A stretch of DNA of 50,527 nucleotides from an uncultured Bacteroidales bacterium (GTDB lineage Bacteria > Bacteroidota > Bacteroidia > Bacteroidales > UBA3663). Positions 33,665 through 44,010 of this stretch are shown one piece after another. Under the pieces are notes generated by a model. It saw only the letters and a program-made list of their open reading frames with translations. It was not told the origin of the DNA and made no database searches. Position numbers and translations under genes: made by a program. Each line of letters opens with the position of its first letter. Position 1 is the stretch's first letter. Where the stretch lies: contig CALBPV010000042.1 in NCBI GenBank assembly GCA_937899265.1, positions 1 to 50,527 of the forward strand, written 5' to 3'.

Positions 33665-35106
33665 ACGCACTGTTTTTTCCTGATAGTATATTCCGGCATG
33701 GGCTTCGAGAACGAAGCTTCTGCATCTATGTTACTACATTGCTGTCTCACGATGTCGCGACGCCTGATGGCGGGTTGCAGACAAAGTGCATTGAATTCGT
33801 CCAAATCCAACTGATCTATTGAAGTGACGTGCGGGAACAGAAGTTTCAGATAAGCGGTAGCGACTTTCTTCACTGCTTTCGTATGACGCATATCTGCTCC
33901 ATTCGGCACATAAATAGCCTCGTCAACAATGTGCGAATAAACAGATTCTGTACGCATCTGGTGGAGAACCTCAGAGAAGAACTCAACGTTTAGAGTCCAG
34001 TCACATAATAGCATATCCACATTTATACGTGGCAAAAGCCATCCCTCAACAAAACCATGAAAACGATCTAATAATGCAGAATCTTTGAAAACAGGAGGTA
34101 ATTCATTAAAATATTTGTTGCTCATAGGCATATTGCTCTCAGATAGTTTAATGTTTCCCAGCAACATCATACCGCACTCAGACATAAACTCATAATTATC
34201 AATAGGAGCTTTGCCGGACTCTAAGTATTCTTTAAAGAAAGAGAGCATTTCGGTGTCATCTGTAAATCTAATTGTTTGAACCTCATCAAAGGCAACCAAG
34301 TCATAAAACCTCATTATTCCTGGAGACTTTGTTGTTTTATCGTACACTAATTTTGCCCTTGACACTTTTCCCCCACCAATGAGCCAAACAAATTTCGATA
34401 GATTGCCAAACACGAAACTCTTGCCAGTTCCCTTTGGTGCCAACTCTATCAGGTTCAGGCGTGGCTCAATAAATGGCAACAGTCGAGTTAGGAACTCCAA
34501 CTTCTGAGTCATGTTCTTAAACGCAGAAGGAGTGTATTCCATTGCCGAAATCAGCACGTCAATCCATTCTTCCAATGTAAACTGTGACCTGCACTGACGT
34601 ATATAGTTGATGTCCAGTTTTTGCATAGGGCGGAATGGCTTAAACTTCACCATCTCTACGTGACCAGCCTCCTTATCCTGTGGTTGGATATAGACAATCT
34701 TCATGATACCCCATTTCTCACCATCAATCAAGTCATCGGGATATTCTTCAATCAGATAGTCTGGTATCAGCGTATCTGATGCCTTTATACCCATATCGGG
34801 TATTTGAAAACTAGTCTTATTCTGAGCCAAGCTGGTAGTTACCACAAATCGGGTAAGCAGCGTCAGCGTCTCTCCCCTGCGCAATCGCGCTCTGATAGCA
34901 CTATTGTCCCTTGGTATATGGGCATCAAGGAATCGAGACAGTTCTGCCCGCTTGAAAGAACCGTCAGGGGCTATATGTGTGGAAATCAAATAGTCCTTAA
35001 CGAACGAGGGAAGGTTTCTTCCACTGAAGATGTCGTAGTTGGCAGGGTTCTTATAAACGGCTGCCGCTCCGAACACTTGTCTGATTTTATCTCCTATTGC
35101 ACTCAT
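33661..35106 (-). CDS. brxL: BREX protein BrxL (AAA+ module, short form)
   Basis: The 481-residue protein matches the BREX Lon-protease-like BrxL family: NYDIFSGRNLPSFVKDYLI near the start, Walker A APKGTGKSFVFG (223-234) and Walker B LVAFDEVQTI near 275. The serine-lysine Lon protease domain that follows in longer BrxL proteins is absent, as in the short forms. BrxL assembles into AAA+ rings that bind DNA and is needed for phage exclusion in several systems. It begins 2 nt after pglZ ends and overlaps the fifth gene by 4 nt. Confidence 0.88.
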   Translation of the reverse strand: MSAIGDKIRQVFGAAAVYKNPANYDIFSGRNLPSFVKDYLISTHIAPDGSFKRAELSRFLDAHIPRDNSAIRARLRRGETLTLLTRFVVTTSLAQNKTSFQIPDMGIKASDTLIPDYLIEEYPDDLIDGEKWGIMKIVYIQPQDKEAGHVEMVKFKPFRPMQKLDINYIRQCRSQFTLEEWIDVLISAMEYTPSAFKNMTQKLEFLTRLLPFIEPRLNLIELAPKGTGKSFVFGNLSKFVWLIGGGKVSRAKLVYDKTTKSPGIMRFYDLVAFDEVQTIRFTDDTEMLSFFKEYLESGKAPIDNYEFMSECGMMLLGNIKLSESNMPMSNKYFNELPPVFKDSALLDRFHGFVEGWLLPRINVDMLLCDWTLNVEFFSEVLHQMRTESVYSHIVDEAIYVPNGADMRHTKAVKKVATAYLKLLFPHVTSIDQLDLDEFNALCLQPAIRRRDIVRQQCSNIDAEASFSKPMPEYTIRKKQCV

Positions 35107-35108
35107 AA

Positions 35109-37553
35109 CTATAATTCAAACATGTCATTAATATCCGATTCGCCTGCAATACCCACGACTTTGATGGAATACTGATGGCTAGATGCTCCGTTTGGCTTAA
35201 CATCTATGAAGTGTGTACCTTCTGTGATATTTTGCAGAAGAGTTGTCCATTGAGTTCCTATCCTGTCCATCTTATAACTTCGTCCCTCACATATTAGAGT
35301 GACGCTTTTGGGCTCGGGGATAACTGTTAGAGAGATGGCAGGATTAGACAACATTACTTCATCGGAAGCCATCTTAATCTCATACTTGATAGAGTTCGGA
35401 ATATTCTTATTGGATAGGAGTATAAAAGGCACTAATACTTCTTCCGGTGTACAGCCTCCATGAACCTGATGTGTTGGAGCTTTTGACAATGAGCTATGTG
35501 TAAGAGCCACCTTATAGTATTCATTGTCAGTTTCGTTTTTATGCACTAAATAATCTGAATCTGACTGTGCTTCGGCAATAGTTTTGATATACCGTCCCTC
35601 ATGTTCAAACTTACCGTCGTACTTCTTGGATGGGGTCTTTCTCGACAGACAACTCAATCCATGGTCGGACACAATGGCGATTGTGCACGGCTGTTTCTTG
35701 CTGGCAGTAACAATTTCATGCACAATTTCTTTTATGACCTTCAGTTCATCTTTCAACGTGTAGAGATATTGATACATGTGGGAGTCGTGTCCCAACTCAT
35801 CCAATGCCCCGAACTTCATTATATTATCACCATTGAACCTGTTATGGAATGTTGACGAAGGAATGTCTGAACGGGTTATTTGTGACCGTATCACCTTCAT
35901 GTTACTGTGCTCAGCTTCAATCAGATAAAGAATATAAGACAAAAACTCGACACCCAAGCCATCAATCCAGTACACTTTGTCCGGCCTGTATATAGCGCTG
36001 TTACTGACATCTGCAAGTATGCTATGAGAGTTTTCAAATTCATAGTACCACTTGTAGAAAGTTTTGGCTGATTCATTCTTCTCTCGTATATATTGAGCAA
36101 TCTCCGGAGTGTATTCGTCTTTAAGCTTGGCATTCTTATACTCAGCAATATATTCGATGCTCCATTGATTTTCCAATCGGAAATGTGACGGCATAGTTGT
36201 ATTAACATAAGCAGCAAACTCCGGATATATTTCTTCTATTGTTTTCCAAAGTTTCTTATTGCCTGGATAATGCGCGAACCATCCCATAAGCAGCATCTTT
36301 TCAAAATCGAAAACACCAGTACAAATATCAATCGAAGCATTCAGATCTTCGCGTTGTTGAAACATTTCTTTTGTTCTGGTGAATAACCACTCTTGATCTT
36401 GTACAGATACGGCGTTGAAAAACAAATTTCTGTTGTCGGCAATTATTCTTCTGCGTTCAGCAGCATAATTTTCTTTCATGCTGTTAGGTATATCAAAGAG
36501 TATTCTTTTAGCGATGTAAGAAGGAAGTTGGAATTCATCGTTCATGTCCGTAACTCCCTCCATACATAGTGCCAGATACGGATACTCTTTTTGAAAAGAA
36601 GTATGCAGTACATAGTTTTTGAGCAACCACCTTCTGAATGCCGTATTGCTTGCATTCAGCCATTCCGACAATACTTCCGATGCCGTAAAATTCACTTTAT
36701 TAAATAATGACCTTGTATATGCTTCGAAACTGAACGATGACAACTTATCTTTATCAAGATTGTTTATCAGTTCTTCCCAATATTCTTTTGGGTCATCAGA
36801 GTCATCGAATGGAAAAGAAAGTTCTAAAAAGTCAGTCAAAAATTTATATGGAGAATCTATTTCGATAAAGTTAAATATGTTGTCGGGTCTCGAATACTTG
36901 TATTTGGCCGAAACAGGTCTAGAGCAACATAATATTCGCTCTTGAGGAGCCTGCACTTTCCAAAACTTCAACCAATCTTTTAATGAATCCAACTGACATT
37001 GAACTTCTTTATTGGGCAACTTAAAATTCTTATAGGTAGTTAAGAATACTTCGACTTTCTGTGGTTCTGCGTCATATCGCCAAATAGGAGCACTTTCCTG
37101 AATGCGCGCAAAATGGTTCAAAAAGTCTGTGAATCTATTTAACAAACCAACCAAAGGAACATAAATTCTTTTCTCCGGATGATTAATGTCTTCCAGCAGT
37201 ATAATTTCATTGAGAAAGCCCCTGAAATCATCGTCACTGTAAAAGCGAACCAATTCAGAGAAGGGGGAAACAAAAGTGGATTTTTTACAACCTGTAATAG
37301 CTGCTTTAAGCTCATCTTTTGTTATCCATATATCATTCTCCCCATCTTCAATGAGGGTTTCTAAATCCAACGATTCAACACCGATGTTTGTCATAAACTT
37401 TGACAAATTTTTGAATTCGTCAAAGTTATTGAGCATAATAAACCTTACGGCATAGCGTTGTGCCAGCATGTCGCTGGAGTCTTTATCTCGAATAATCTCT
37501 TGCGTTAAATCTGCAAAGGATTTGAATATCAATATTTTTTCTGCTGATTCCAT
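35109..37553 (-). CDS. pglZ: BREX protein PglZ (alkaline-phosphatase-superfamily domain)
   Basis: The 814-residue protein has the PglZ domain in its C-terminal third. Metal-binding residues of the alkaline phosphatase fold appear as YWIDGLGVEF (Asp531), IAIVSDHGLSCL (Asp630-His631) and THQVHGGCTPEEVLVP (about 694-709), the last being a PglZ hallmark. The N-terminal 500 residues are helical and poorly conserved. PglZ is the universal marker of BREX systems; it may hydrolyse phosphodiesters or nucleotides during modification or defence. The gene starts 9 nt after brxC. Confidence 0.93.
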   Translation of the reverse strand: MESAEKILIFKSFADLTQEIIRDKDSSDMLAQRYAVRFIMLNNFDEFKNLSKFMTNIGVESLDLETLIEDGENDIWITKDELKAAITGCKKSTFVSPFSELVRFYSDDDFRGFLNEIILLEDINHPEKRIYVPLVGLLNRFTDFLNHFARIQESAPIWRYDAEPQKVEVFLTTYKNFKLPNKEVQCQLDSLKDWLKFWKVQAPQERILCCSRPVSAKYKYSRPDNIFNFIEIDSPYKFLTDFLELSFPFDDSDDPKEYWEELINNLDKDKLSSFSFEAYTRSLFNKVNFTASEVLSEWLNASNTAFRRWLLKNYVLHTSFQKEYPYLALCMEGVTDMNDEFQLPSYIAKRILFDIPNSMKENYAAERRRIIADNRNLFFNAVSVQDQEWLFTRTKEMFQQREDLNASIDICTGVFDFEKMLLMGWFAHYPGNKKLWKTIEEIYPEFAAYVNTTMPSHFRLENQWSIEYIAEYKNAKLKDEYTPEIAQYIREKNESAKTFYKWYYEFENSHSILADVSNSAIYRPDKVYWIDGLGVEFLSYILYLIEAEHSNMKVIRSQITRSDIPSSTFHNRFNGDNIMKFGALDELGHDSHMYQYLYTLKDELKVIKEIVHEIVTASKKQPCTIAIVSDHGLSCLSRKTPSKKYDGKFEHEGRYIKTIAEAQSDSDYLVHKNETDNEYYKVALTHSSLSKAPTHQVHGGCTPEEVLVPFILLSNKNIPNSIKYEIKMASDEVMLSNPAISLTVIPEPKSVTLICEGRSYKMDRIGTQWTTLLQNITEGTHFIDVKPNGASSHQYSIKVVGIAGESDINDMFEL

Positions 37554-37562
37554 AACTTTTGA

Positions 37563-40500
37563 TTAACTTCCTAGATATGATATGAGGAATTTAGCCACTT
37601 CGGGATGCTCGTCAAGCAAATCGAGCATGACTTTTTGCCACATCATGCTGGGCATTGTCTGTTCTCTCACGAGACCTTTTGCAGCCTTAATATCCTCTTC
37701 TTTGGGTACTTCAAAATTAATTCCTCCCGAATTAAATCCTGGGTCAGCAATGAAATTATTTGTATTGACAGGTTCAGGTTTCTTAATCTTGTTAATATAG
37801 AAGGACATCACGCAACTCTTCACATCTTCTTCTCTTCGGAAAGCAATTTCTGACTGAAGATGACTAAGTTCTTCTTCCAATTCATCCCACCACTCCGACT
37901 GTAGCTCGACTTCTTTGATTCCATTTATAAAGTTTGAGAATCCTTCCTTATAGTTATCCGATTTAGCCAACAATTTGTATAAATCAACCTGGTTGATCTT
38001 TATCTCAGCATACAAGGATTTAATCTTATCCAAAGAATAACTGTCTTGATTGAAAAGATTAATCAAGTCTTTGATAGCGTTTGCACATGAATCTTTTTCC
38101 TTAATGTTACTGCAATAAAGTAGTGACCACAAGGGATATTTGGCAATCTGTTTACAGAATTCGGTTATACTCCACTTGGCATAATTCAGACTCTTAAGAT
38201 CGCCCAGATTTACACCCTTCACATTGCTAAGCATGAATGTCTCCCCGAGAATACTGGTCAAGTTACGCTCTTCGACTGAGCCAAAACGAAGTAGTAACTT
38301 GTTACTCGTCTCGGGTTCACCTGAATCCCACATCTTGAGCAGTATCTCAATCATGTCATTCAGTTTCTCATCACCTACAGGCTGAGAAGTGCTGGGATTA
38401 AATAAATCGTCTTTGTGTTTACGCAATGCATAGGAAAGAACAACATAGTTCGGCTGGTTGGGGAAGAAGCCGTAAGGTGCTCTGATAAGAGGCTCGAGAA
38501 TATCACTCAATGAGAATCTGTCGGCAAACTTCTTTTTTGCGACAGCCATAAGCTGATCCACCTCCTTGCACACAGTAGCTAACCAAGAACCTCCAGCCAG
38601 CGCAGTATCTGTAAGCTCACATACATCATTAACCAAATTATTTTCTCCGTCCATAAAAATTCTCTTTGCCGGACGACTTGAACCTGCAAAAGACAACAAT
38701 TCATCTCTTGTTCGTTTTTGTAGCATCTGCAGGGAGAGTGCTTTATAGTTTTTGTTCGCAAAGAAAGTTATTGGTTCATTTAGAAGAGCTTTGATACTTT
38801 CCATTCCGCACGGGAATACTTGGGCACTAAACTTCTTGTTAATGATATTATATACAGATTGAAAAGAACCATCCAAATATTTCTGCCCATTAAAGAAAAT
38901 AAGCGAGTCTCCCAACAGTATTTTCTGCTTCCATTCATCAATAAATTTTTTTGCGACATTCTCATACTGACTAGTCTCATTCGTATTAAAATGGGCACGA
39001 CTCACATTGGCCTGAGCCATCGCATCAATAAAATCCGATTGCTTTTTTACTGAAAATACTTGAGAAGGAAGAATAAAGATAATATCATCAAATTCTTCAG
39101 AAAACTCCTTTACCCTATTCTCCATCATATCTTTCGACTCATCTGTGATTGAGAAAAAAACACAGACATGCAAGAAGTTGCTTTTTTCACGAGAGTACTT
39201 GTTTATCTTACTACGTAAAACAGCTTCTTGCTCCTCACATGAATAGAACTGAGGGTCACATTTTCTGACAAGGTGATCTCCGACTAAAAATAGTCGAACA
39301 ATATCCTGCTTACTCTGTTCGTTAAATTTCAAATAATCTGTCGCTAATTTATATTGGGCAGAAACTTTCATCCTCTGCTGATTTATTTCGGAAGGGTTAT
39401 ACGAAGACATAGATATCTTGTACTCTCCAAACATGTTCCGCTGTACAATTCTTGTTTCGTCTAACCAGTTTAGGATTATTCGCATTTTATCATTACAACG
39501 GTCTCCGGAAAACAGCAATTTCAAGTTATCCTCCTCGAGATTGAATTTATTCTTGCGTTCACCTTCATCCTTGCTTCTAATACCCTCTCCTTCTTTTTTT
39601 ACTACAAGAATATTCAAAAGTAAAATTACCTTGAACACTCTAGTATAGTCATCTCCCATCTTCTCTACCCTACCGATATAGTTGCCATACGTACTTAATA
39701 TAGTAGAGTACTGGGGAGTTTTCCCAAAATCATCATAAAAGAAATCCCACAACCAGTCGGCTGTCAGCATCAACTTTTGTGCATAATTGTTCTCGTCGTT
39801 AATAAATCCTTTGAATCCGTGCAGCTCATCGTTCATAAACTTCAATACACTGCGGTTGGCCGAACCCATAAGGTTCGACATCCTAGAACAAAGGTATGCT
39901 GTATAGGGGTGTAGCGGGAAAAGATTATGTATATACTCACGCTCCTCTGAAGAGTTACTTTCGCATAAAAAGTCGTAAAGGGATGCATCCATTTTATTGG
40001 CAACGCTATAAGCTGTCGATGCCAGAGATGATTTGTCTGAAATAGTAAAAGTATGACGCAGAATGAGATAGGTTGAAATTTCATCCATCGAATAATCAAC
40101 AGGATCAAAACGATCACTCATCTTTGTAATATCCTTTCCTTTAGTATCCGCACTCGTGCTTTCTGTGCGATGAGATATCAAATACAAAAAGACATTATTG
40201 TTTTGAGACTTCTCTGCAATGTTCTGCAACACATTGATACGATCACTTTTAAGCGTATCCATAACGCTAGTGAATTCATCCCAAAAGATGATTAGGCCAT
40301 CTGCTATTCCAGCATCTTCTATAGCCTTCTCAACCTCTACCAACCAGTCACTAATGCTGTCACTCGTCAGATAAGTATCATCAACTGCCAATACTTCTTC
40401 CAGATGAGTAAATACGTCTATGTTGTTGGCTTGAAGTTTTTCCAACAATTTTTCAAACGTTGGAGCCTCAGATGCCAATTCATCACTTAAATCAATAAGT

Positions 40501-41012
40501 TCCTGAATTCGAGACTCATGCCCTTTTACCCAACGAATCGCCTTGTCAAAGTCTGACTGTACAACAATGCTTTCATGGCCTGCTGAAGCCAAGGCAAGCT
40601 TAGTCTGTTTCTGAATGGACAGCGAGAAACGCGGAATGTTGTATGCTCCCTCTACACCCTTAAGCACAATGGGAAAATATGTTTTTTGTTTACGAATAGC
40701 GAATAGATTAGCCTTCAAAGACTCATCTGGTAAGTTTTGTATATAACCCTCCACTTCGTTTATAGGGTCACACAGCAAATGACGTATGACGCTGCTAGCA
40801 TGACTTTTGCCAGTACCGAACGTTCCACGAACCCACATCGAACGCCGTTTGCTAATTTCTTTCGATGTGATTGCGGTTATACTACGAGACAACAATTTAC
40901 AAAACTGTTTCGTCGGGATGAAAGTTCCCCACAAATCTGGAGTTTCGTCTGTCATATCATAGACTGGCAGAAATTTCTGCATCTTGATAAAATCCGAATA
41001 TTTTGTTGCCAT
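37563..41012 (-). CDS. brxC: BREX protein BrxC (large P-loop ATPase)
   Basis: A 1149-residue P-loop ATPase with Walker A GTFGTGKSHA at 63-72 and a Walker B-like LIIFWDEFTSVMD near residue 240, in the BrxC/PglY family (DUF6079-like). Opening residues (KYSDFIKMQKFLPVYDMTDE) and the long helical remainder fit. BrxC is core to all BREX types and is thought to power target recognition or complex assembly. It lies 31 nt after brxP and 9 nt before pglZ. Base composition is much more AT-rich than in the housekeeping genes to the left. Confidence 0.9.
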   Translation of the reverse strand: MATKYSDFIKMQKFLPVYDMTDETPDLWGTFIPTKQFCKLLSRSITAITSKEISKRRSMWVRGTFGTGKSHASSVIRHLLCDPINEVEGYIQNLPDESLKANLFAIRKQKTYFPIVLKGVEGAYNIPRFSLSIQKQTKLALASAGHESIVVQSDFDKAIRWVKGHESRIQELIDLSDELASEAPTFEKLLEKLQANNIDVFTHLEEVLAVDDTYLTSDSISDWLVEVEKAIEDAGIADGLIIFWDEFTSVMDTLKSDRINVLQNIAEKSQNNNVFLYLISHRTESTSADTKGKDITKMSDRFDPVDYSMDEISTYLILRHTFTISDKSSLASTAYSVANKMDASLYDFLCESNSSEEREYIHNLFPLHPYTAYLCSRMSNLMGSANRSVLKFMNDELHGFKGFINDENNYAQKLMLTADWLWDFFYDDFGKTPQYSTILSTYGNYIGRVEKMGDDYTRVFKVILLLNILVVKKEGEGIRSKDEGERKNKFNLEEDNLKLLFSGDRCNDKMRIILNWLDETRIVQRNMFGEYKISMSSYNPSEINQQRMKVSAQYKLATDYLKFNEQSKQDIVRLFLVGDHLVRKCDPQFYSCEEQEAVLRSKINKYSREKSNFLHVCVFFSITDESKDMMENRVKEFSEEFDDIIFILPSQVFSVKKQSDFIDAMAQANVSRAHFNTNETSQYENVAKKFIDEWKQKILLGDSLIFFNGQKYLDGSFQSVYNIINKKFSAQVFPCGMESIKALLNEPITFFANKNYKALSLQMLQKRTRDELLSFAGSSRPAKRIFMDGENNLVNDVCELTDTALAGGSWLATVCKEVDQLMAVAKKKFADRFSLSDILEPLIRAPYGFFPNQPNYVVLSYALRKHKDDLFNPSTSQPVGDEKLNDMIEILLKMWDSGEPETSNKLLLRFGSVEERNLTSILGETFMLSNVKGVNLGDLKSLNYAKWSITEFCKQIAKYPLWSLLYCSNIKEKDSCANAIKDLINLFNQDSYSLDKIKSLYAEIKINQVDLYKLLAKSDNYKEGFSNFINGIKEVELQSEWWDELEEELSHLQSEIAFRREEDVKSCVMSFYINKIKKPEPVNTNNFIADPGFNSGGINFEVPKEEDIKAAKGLVREQTMPSMMWQKVMLDLLDEHPEVAKFLISYLGS

Positions 41013-41043
41013 ATCTTTATTATAAATTTTCTATTATTTCTAT

Positions 41044-43593
41044 TTATAACATTAATTTCAATATATCCACAGAAGACAAATCCTCTCTAAGGATAATATT
41101 GTCAAGACCCATGTTTAATTCTGCACGAAGAACGTGATTGCTTTCTTCTTGTATACTTATAAGCAGACGTTCAAATACCTCTCTGTCAATGCCAAACTGC
41201 CTAATTATACCCTCTTGCTGATTCTCGTCATAGAACTCGGAAACTGTCAACATAAACCGCTTATGCTTTTCTGCATATCGATAGAGTGAATATGCCGCAG
41301 CAACCATTGATAGTTCGTTATGAGGGTGACGGCTAATAGCGACTACATTATTTCCCTTCATTTCAGGGACACAGATTGGAATGGATGAACCTAATGGGCA
41401 TTCTTTAAAAGTATTGAAGAATGCCTTCATCGCATTATCCCTTACAGGCTTTGAATATTGTGAAAATGTATCAGATATTGATATCTCCATCTCTTTTCTG
41501 CTATACGGTTTGTCTGAATAATAATTACTTATATACCATGAAAAGAGTTCTGTTTTATTACATAGATTTATCCATATGATTTCCCAAGCAGCTAACTTTC
41601 GGCTTTGATATTTTTGGGCAATCAGTTGACCAGTTTCGGAGATGGTTTCTGTTCCATTTAATGTTATGTCGGCATCGGATAACCAGCCCATAAACCTGGG
41701 GTATTGTTTATCTACGTTCAAACCATGAGGGCTCTGCTTTGAATAAGTCGCATAATTCTCCATGTAATAAGCGAGCCATTTTTCCCTAAACCCAAATGTA
41801 TTATACTTACTTAAAATAGTTTTATCAGACTTCATATTCTTATTATTAGATACTCCAATTGTTTTCTTTATTGAGTTCGCTACTTCACAACCATTATCTA
41901 TAAAATTTAAGCACCGATGGCATCGAACACATTTCTTTGTATCTATTTTGACGATAGGTACCACTGATAAAGCTCCTGTTGGGCATTCTACTTCACAGAC
42001 TTCACAATGAGCACAATGTGCCGTCTTTTGTAATACTTTTCGCAAAAGGCTTACAAAAGGAATGTCAGCTCCAACGTTCTTAACCTCTATCGTAAATTCC
42101 TTATAGGTTTTACCCAATTCCAAAGTCAACAAATAGACATTAGATTCGAACTTTATTTCTCCTTGATAATAGGTCTCGCTTTCATGACTAAAATTCAACG
42201 TCCCCAACGTTTTCAACCACTCAAAGATATTTTCCTTGGGATTTGTAACAAAAGCCTTGAAGTCTGGATTTGTTGCTTTGATTTCAACACTTGAAACAGA
42301 ATGGTGTCGGTCGCCACCAGCCCTTACTTTCCATTTCCTTAATTTTATATATTCATCAACATTGCGTATACCAGCTTTGATGGTATTCTCTTTAAGTTTA
42401 TCGATAAATGGCTTTGCAGTCTTGGGGAATAGTAAATTGTCCATGCAATCCCCAATCTCGGAACTAAGAGGACAAACCACACATCCGACTCTACTCAATC
42501 CTCTGCGATATGCTTCATTTATAGGTAATTTGTTCAAGAAAATGTATAACCAAACCTCTGTAGCACACCATGCAAATATTGGCCTAACATTAACTACGTT
42601 TCCATGCTTAACGCCTTTCCCAATTCTCTGATAAGAAGACCGTGTTTCACTTTCCTCAGCTCTCACCCCCTCAAATGCCATCACATATGGTTGTTTACCT
42701 GTTCCATTCAATTCTTTTAAGAATTTATATAAAGGGGCAGTCTTCATCACTGCGCAACACCATCTATGAATTCTACTTGGAGAATCCATTTCATCCCAAT
42801 AATAAAGTACATTCTGATGGTTTTTTGTAATATAGAATTGAAGCGAAGGAAATTTTTCTTTGTAAAGTTTTTCGACTCTCTTGTATAAAGCTAATGATGT
42901 TGGCAACTCATACCCTGTATCACTATATGTGACTATGAAATCTTCGCTTGGAATAACTCTTGTAACTAAATCAAGAACAACCTGCGAATCTTTTCCCCCA
43001 GAGAATGAGGATATATACATCTCTATCTTATTAGTTAATATAGGTACTTTACCTTGTTCCTCCGCCTTACTTAAAGGCATGATATCAAAACTATCACAAT
43101 CTTCTTTTACTACAACATGTTCTTCCTTTGTTTTCTTTCCTAAATTAGAAGCCAGTGTTTGAAAGTCTAAATCTGGATTTTTCTGGGATACTTCTCTGAT
43201 GTTCTTATATCTACGATATGTTTGGTTGATAAAGTCCATTGCCTCATGTTCGATGATAAACATTGTATCCTCGTTACGAGATTTCAATTTAGCCATATTA
43301 ACCGGTTGCAAGGTTAATGCTTCAAAACCTTCCTGTTGAATAACAGTTGGTGCATCAAATACATTACCGCCCTTCACCTCAAGCACGAACTGTCCTTTAT
43401 AGAAATAACGGCGATCGCACGCCCAAAGCAACGGCTCATCTACGTGGGGATATATCCATCCTTTCTTATTTAGTTCTAATAAGTCCAATTCTTCCCAAAA
43501 TACAGGGCGAGGCGACACATTGAGCGCATCGCCCTTGCTCGACATTGTAAGTCGAACACCATTGTAATCAGGATCCCATATTACTTTGAACAT
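41044..43593 (-). CDS. brxP: BREX type 4 protein BrxP (PAPS-reductase/DndC-like with ferredoxin cysteines)
   Basis: The 849-residue protein has an N-terminal domain (1-180), an ATP-pyrophosphatase domain with the PP-loop SGGKDS (198-203) and cysteine pairs RWCC (about 279) and GCVVC (370-374), then a ferredoxin-like cluster region with eight Cys (about 527-569, CAHCEVCEVECP and CVRCHRCLNF). This is the architecture of the PAPS-reductase-domain protein that defines type 4 BREX, related to the sulfur-inserting DndC of phosphorothioate systems. It would activate DNA and transfer sulfur using Fe-S clusters. The ATG at 43593 (MFKVIWDPDYNG) is preferred over a start 69 nt upstream in the leader. 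First gene of the operon; there is no methyltransferase gene. Confidence 0.9.
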   Translation of the reverse strand: MFKVIWDPDYNGVRLTMSSKGDALNVSPRPVFWEELDLLELNKKGWIYPHVDEPLLWACDRRYFYKGQFVLEVKGGNVFDAPTVIQQEGFEALTLQPVNMAKLKSRNEDTMFIIEHEAMDFINQTYRRYKNIREVSQKNPDLDFQTLASNLGKKTKEEHVVVKEDCDSFDIMPLSKAEEQGKVPILTNKIEMYISSFSGGKDSQVVLDLVTRVIPSEDFIVTYSDTGYELPTSLALYKRVEKLYKEKFPSLQFYITKNHQNVLYYWDEMDSPSRIHRWCCAVMKTAPLYKFLKELNGTGKQPYVMAFEGVRAEESETRSSYQRIGKGVKHGNVVNVRPIFAWCATEVWLYIFLNKLPINEAYRRGLSRVGCVVCPLSSEIGDCMDNLLFPKTAKPFIDKLKENTIKAGIRNVDEYIKLRKWKVRAGGDRHHSVSSVEIKATNPDFKAFVTNPKENIFEWLKTLGTLNFSHESETYYQGEIKFESNVYLLTLELGKTYKEFTIEVKNVGADIPFVSLLRKVLQKTAHCAHCEVCEVECPTGALSVVPIVKIDTKKCVRCHRCLNFIDNGCEVANSIKKTIGVSNNKNMKSDKTILSKYNTFGFREKWLAYYMENYATYSKQSPHGLNVDKQYPRFMGWLSDADITLNGTETISETGQLIAQKYQSRKLAAWEIIWINLCNKTELFSWYISNYYSDKPYSRKEMEISISDTFSQYSKPVRDNAMKAFFNTFKECPLGSSIPICVPEMKGNNVVAISRHPHNELSMVAAAYSLYRYAEKHKRFMLTVSEFYDENQQEGIIRQFGIDREVFERLLISIQEESNHVLRAELNMGLDNIILREDLSSVDILKLML

Positions 43594-43699
43594 TGTTATC
43601 TTTTTATGCTTACAGTTAAATCCGAGTTTTGGATACTCTTTTGATTGCCGTCCAATGCCCAAAACGGCTTATGATGCTATGACTTTTCTTTTTCCACAT

Positions 43700-43990
43700 A
43701 ACAAAAAGCGTGGGCATCGACTGATGCTCGTTCCACCATTTAGGCCCTAGGAAGCCCTTCCAAAAGAACGAACAGAGTAATGCTCACGCGGGAGAGATAT
43801 ACAATGCCCCGAAAAGCGTGCATGAGGGCATAAGTAGCCCTCGGCACGCCCCGGCTGCGTATATACACATCCGTCACGGTCACCTCTGCATTTGTCTCTG
43901 ATCAGAATTTGAATTTCCTAGGTTCAAACAACCAAAGCCAAGCGTTAGTGTCGCTTTTTTAATATGTCGTTGCAATAGCTACATCTTTGG
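43700..43990 (-). ncRNA. Structured leader or small RNA upstream of the BREX operon
   Basis: The 43594-44338 stretch holds no convincing gene. On the minus strand, after a -7-like box at 44011-44018, two strong structures follow. The first is a hairpin of 12 bp (GCGTGC/GCACGC and GAGGGC/GCCCTC, 43816-43849) followed by TTTTC. The second is closed by GCGTGAGCAT / ATGCCCACGC (43708-43789) around a CGTTC / GAACG inner helix, followed by TTTTTGTT. Part of it can refold into a local GCATC / GATGC hairpin. Both resemble intrinsic terminators, so this may be a roughly 300-nt RNA or an attenuator for brxP. I do not recognise a known RNA family. Confidence 0.5.
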
Positions 43991-44010
43991 ATGATTAGCC
44001 AATGCAGGTG

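Noticed and set aside
33661..35106. BrxL truncated by mutation because it lacks the Lon protease domain
   Set aside because: The short form is a known variant and the gene is cleanly coupled to its neighbours at both ends.
32234..43593. Classical type 1 BREX
   Set aside because: There is no PglX methyltransferase, BrxA or BrxB gene; BrxP with its PAPS-reductase domain defines type 4.
43700..43990. tmRNA, RNase P RNA or a group II intron piece
   Set aside because: None of the conserved cores (tmRNA acceptor and tag frame, RNase P GAGGAAAGTCC, intron domain V) could be found on either strand.
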